DNA of 14,120 bases, taken from positions 1 to 14,120 of the forward strand of contig URHI01000041.1 of NCBI GenBank assembly GCA_900547565.1. Reading direction: 5' to 3'. Source of the DNA: an uncultured Eubacteriales bacterium (GTDB lineage Bacteria; Bacillota; Clostridia; Oscillospirales; CAG-272). The first letter of the stretch is position 1. The number at the start of each line of letters is the position of its first letter. Shown piece after piece: positions 13,970 to 14,120 of the stretch. Position numbers and translations under genes: made by a program. The notes under the pieces were generated by a model. It worked only from the letters and a program-made list of their open reading frames with translations, was not told the origin of the DNA and searched no databases.

Positions 13970-14030
13970 CGTCTTATAAGATGTGGAGAGCGTTTTTTCT
14001 ATAGAAATATCGTCTTACAGGACGATTAGA
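13970..14030 (+). repeat. Inverted relative of the left-edge 42-bp repeat
   Basis: One 41-bp unit (13970-14010) is followed by the start of another (14011-14030). A 21-base core at 14006-14026 is identical to the reverse complement of 39-59 and of 81-101. The preceding unit aligns with the left unit by hand at about 31 of 41 positions with one gap: CGTCTTA...GTTTTTTCTATAGAAATAT here against CGTCTTA...GTATTTTTTACAGGAATAT on the left. The two sites therefore carry the same element in opposite orientation. Confidence 0.8.
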
Positions 14031-14033
14031 AGT

Positions 14034-14109
14034 GTACTTTTCTGCTCCGCGGCAGAAAAGTACGAAAAGAACGCGCCCGGATGAGGAACCTTGCCGGTTC
14101 CTACCCGGG
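14034..14109. other. Two strong hairpins at the right edge, possible structured element
   Basis: The first is a perfect 12-bp stem, GTACTTTTCTGC (14034-14045) with 14052-14063, around TCCGCG. No T-run follows, so it is not a standard terminator on the plus strand. The second is a two-part stem: CCCGG (14076-14080) with CCGGG (14105-14109), a small internal loop, then AGGAACC (14084-14090) with GGTTCCT (14096-14102) around TTGCC. I do not recognise a known RNA. The window may cut it off. Confidence 0.55.
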
Positions 14110-14120
14110 ACCATACCTCC

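Larger units (their letters stand above)
13804..14120. other. Gene-free right edge
   Basis: 317 bases without a credible gene on either strand. It holds the leader and promoter of the isomerase operon, then from about 13919 a stretch with several hairpins: CTCG/CGAG, CACCC/GGGTG and the 10-bp palindrome TCTTATAAGA. It also contains an inverted relative of the left-edge repeat (13970-14030) and two strong stems (14034-14109). The composition turns GC-rich after about 14045. Confidence 0.7.

Overview
The window looks like chromosomal DNA from a low-to-medium GC Firmicute, most likely a gut-type Clostridia/Oscillospiraceae relative. The grounds are Shine-Dalgarno (SD) sites of the AGGAGG type, extended -10 promoters, a threonine/serine-exporter (ThrE) transporter split into two short genes, a secreted serpin lipoprotein of the sort known from gut Clostridia, and a clostridial-style PheS with a four-cysteine cluster. 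The lineage is an inference; there is no rRNA or other marker here. I see no CRISPR array, transposase, phage gene or tRNA.

Layout, left to right. Positions 1-150 hold a degenerating tandem repeat with a 42-bp unit. Positions 183-3794 are the pheS-pheT operon (minus strand) with its promoter and terminator. A divergent promoter at 3813-3841 drives the two-gene ThrE-type transporter (3879-5122), which ends at a bidirectional terminator shared with a convergent serpin lipoprotein gene (5234-6481, minus). Next comes a long-chain acyl-CoA synthetase (6624-8348, minus). After a 343-bp divergent intergenic region lies a cysteine-rich protein of unknown function (8692-9618, plus). It converges on a dagK-plsC pair (9682-11490, minus). 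Last is a pair made of a TIM-barrel sugar isomerase-like protein and a dGTPase-type HD hydrolase (11663-13803, minus). Positions 13804-14120 have no gene. They hold the promoter of that pair, an inverted copy of the left-edge repeat, and strong hairpins.

How the genes fit together. PheS and PheT form the phenylalanyl-tRNA synthetase. The acyl-CoA synthetase, the 1-acylglycerol-phosphate acyltransferase and the diacylglycerol-kinase-like protein could all serve phospholipid metabolism, although they lie in two transcription units separated by the cysteine-rich gene. The other genes look like independent housekeeping or surface functions.

The least explained items are the cysteine-rich orphan protein, the serpin with its unusual hinge residue and longer loop, the 42-bp repeat present in opposite orientations at the two edges, and a set of terminators with a common AAAATCA/TGATTTT outer stem, at least one of which overlaps the next gene's promoter. 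No complete novel multi-gene system is evident.
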